Assembly (NCBI GenBank): GCA_032622095.1
Contig: CP136066.1
Span: forward strand, 54,464,609-54,528,608
Length of the DNA: 64,000 bases
Direction of reading: 5' to 3'
Origin: Siphonodentalium dalli
Lineage: Eukaryota > Mollusca > Scaphopoda > Gadilida > Siphonodentaliidae
Each line of letters begins with the position of its first letter. Position 1 is the stretch's first letter. This document shows, in pieces, positions 63,958 through 64,000 of the stretch. The notes beneath the pieces are model-generated. The model was not told the origin of the DNA, did no database searches, and saw nothing but the letters and a program-made list of their open reading frames with translations. The translations under genes and the position numbers were made by a program.

Positions 63958-64000
63958 GTGGTACTGGACTGGGAACCAGTCATCTTATGGTTGAGTTAAA
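63958..64000 (+). repeat. Satellite resumes to the right edge
   Basis: gtggtactggactggg followed by aaccagtcatcttatggttg matches the monomer exactly where it was broken at 63428, so the array extends past the window. Confidence 0.9.

Larger units (their letters stand above)
3361..64000 (+). repeat. Composite satellite array: ~160-bp monomers plus interspersed L units
   Basis: Roughly 310 head-to-tail monomers, estimated from about 49 kb of monomer sequence, all share one orientation. Three successive units at 43541, 43701 and 43861 are exactly 160 bp apart. A representative unit is 37.5% GC. Blocks in order: tgaaaactagcactagtcag, tagtggtactggactggg, aaccagtcatcttatggttg, agttaaaagttgatgtata, tattggtttatcgattttc, aagttattttgacagaga, aaagcttcctagtcagtcc, cactatttggtcagttct, agtgtgaca. 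Almost every unit carries AAGCTT, so HindIII should release a ladder. Three sequence classes recur: A (gacatg, gtcagtagtggtactgg), B (gatatg, gccagtagtggtgttgg) and C (aagtatgtcg, cttcccag, cactattcgg). Fifteen L units interrupt the array. It continues beyond the right edge. Confidence 0.97.

Overview
The window is non-coding animal-type nuclear DNA. About 94% of it (3361-64000) is one composite satellite array. I find no protein-coding gene, rRNA, tRNA or CRISPR array. All open frames are short (60-88 codons), lie in repeats, palindromes or AT-rich flank, and show no recognisable domain. The organism cannot be fixed from the sequence. AT-rich DNA, foldback/MITE-type elements, a TTAA-flanked piggyBac-like MITE and a ~160-bp satellite suggest a metazoan, perhaps a marine invertebrate. 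Bivalves are one possibility because ~160-bp repeats are known there in satellites and in Helitron-related 'pearl' elements; that is analogy, not identification.

Left flank (1-3360): unique AT-rich DNA with small mobile-element relics. These are a 254-bp nested double palindrome (9-262) with near-identical 11-bp flanks, a solo half-copy of the same family (831-940), and a 383-bp piggyBac-like MITE (1371-1753) with TTAA on both sides and a second, unrelated double palindrome inside it. The MITE sits in an old dispersed repeat whose uninterrupted relative lies at 2692-2790. Two further diverged direct repeat pairs lie at 2593-3186.

Satellite (3361-64000, running off the right edge): the basic unit is about 160 bp (37.5% GC in the unit I counted), all in one orientation, roughly 310 monomers estimated from length. 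It is interrupted 15 times by a different sequence, here called L (normally 724 or 789 bp, copies L1-L15). L opens with a degenerate monomer half, carries an inverted monomer fragment, a TATA-box-like motif and a 15-bp segment bounded by splice-like signals, and ends in an AT-rich tail of two forms. Higher-order repeats overlie the monomers: about 1.23 kb (5.2-12.3 kb), 2.38-2.86 kb (24-39 kb), and L-containing modules of about 1.6-3.2 kb elsewhere. Marker mutations shared between distant copies show repeated block duplication and exchange. The left edge (L1 and the first ~1 kb of monomers) is the most diverged part, as expected at an array edge.

Right end: at 63428 a monomer is broken by a ~529-bp unrelated insert with an 18-bp T tract and a 133-bp CpG-containing palindrome. 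The same monomer resumes at about 63958, so the array continues beyond the window.

The main idea offered is that the array is a head-to-tail array of a composite unit, L plus a variable number of 160-bp monomers, possibly derived from a non-autonomous rolling-circle (Helitron/Helentron-type) element. This is inference; the sequence shows only the composite structure.
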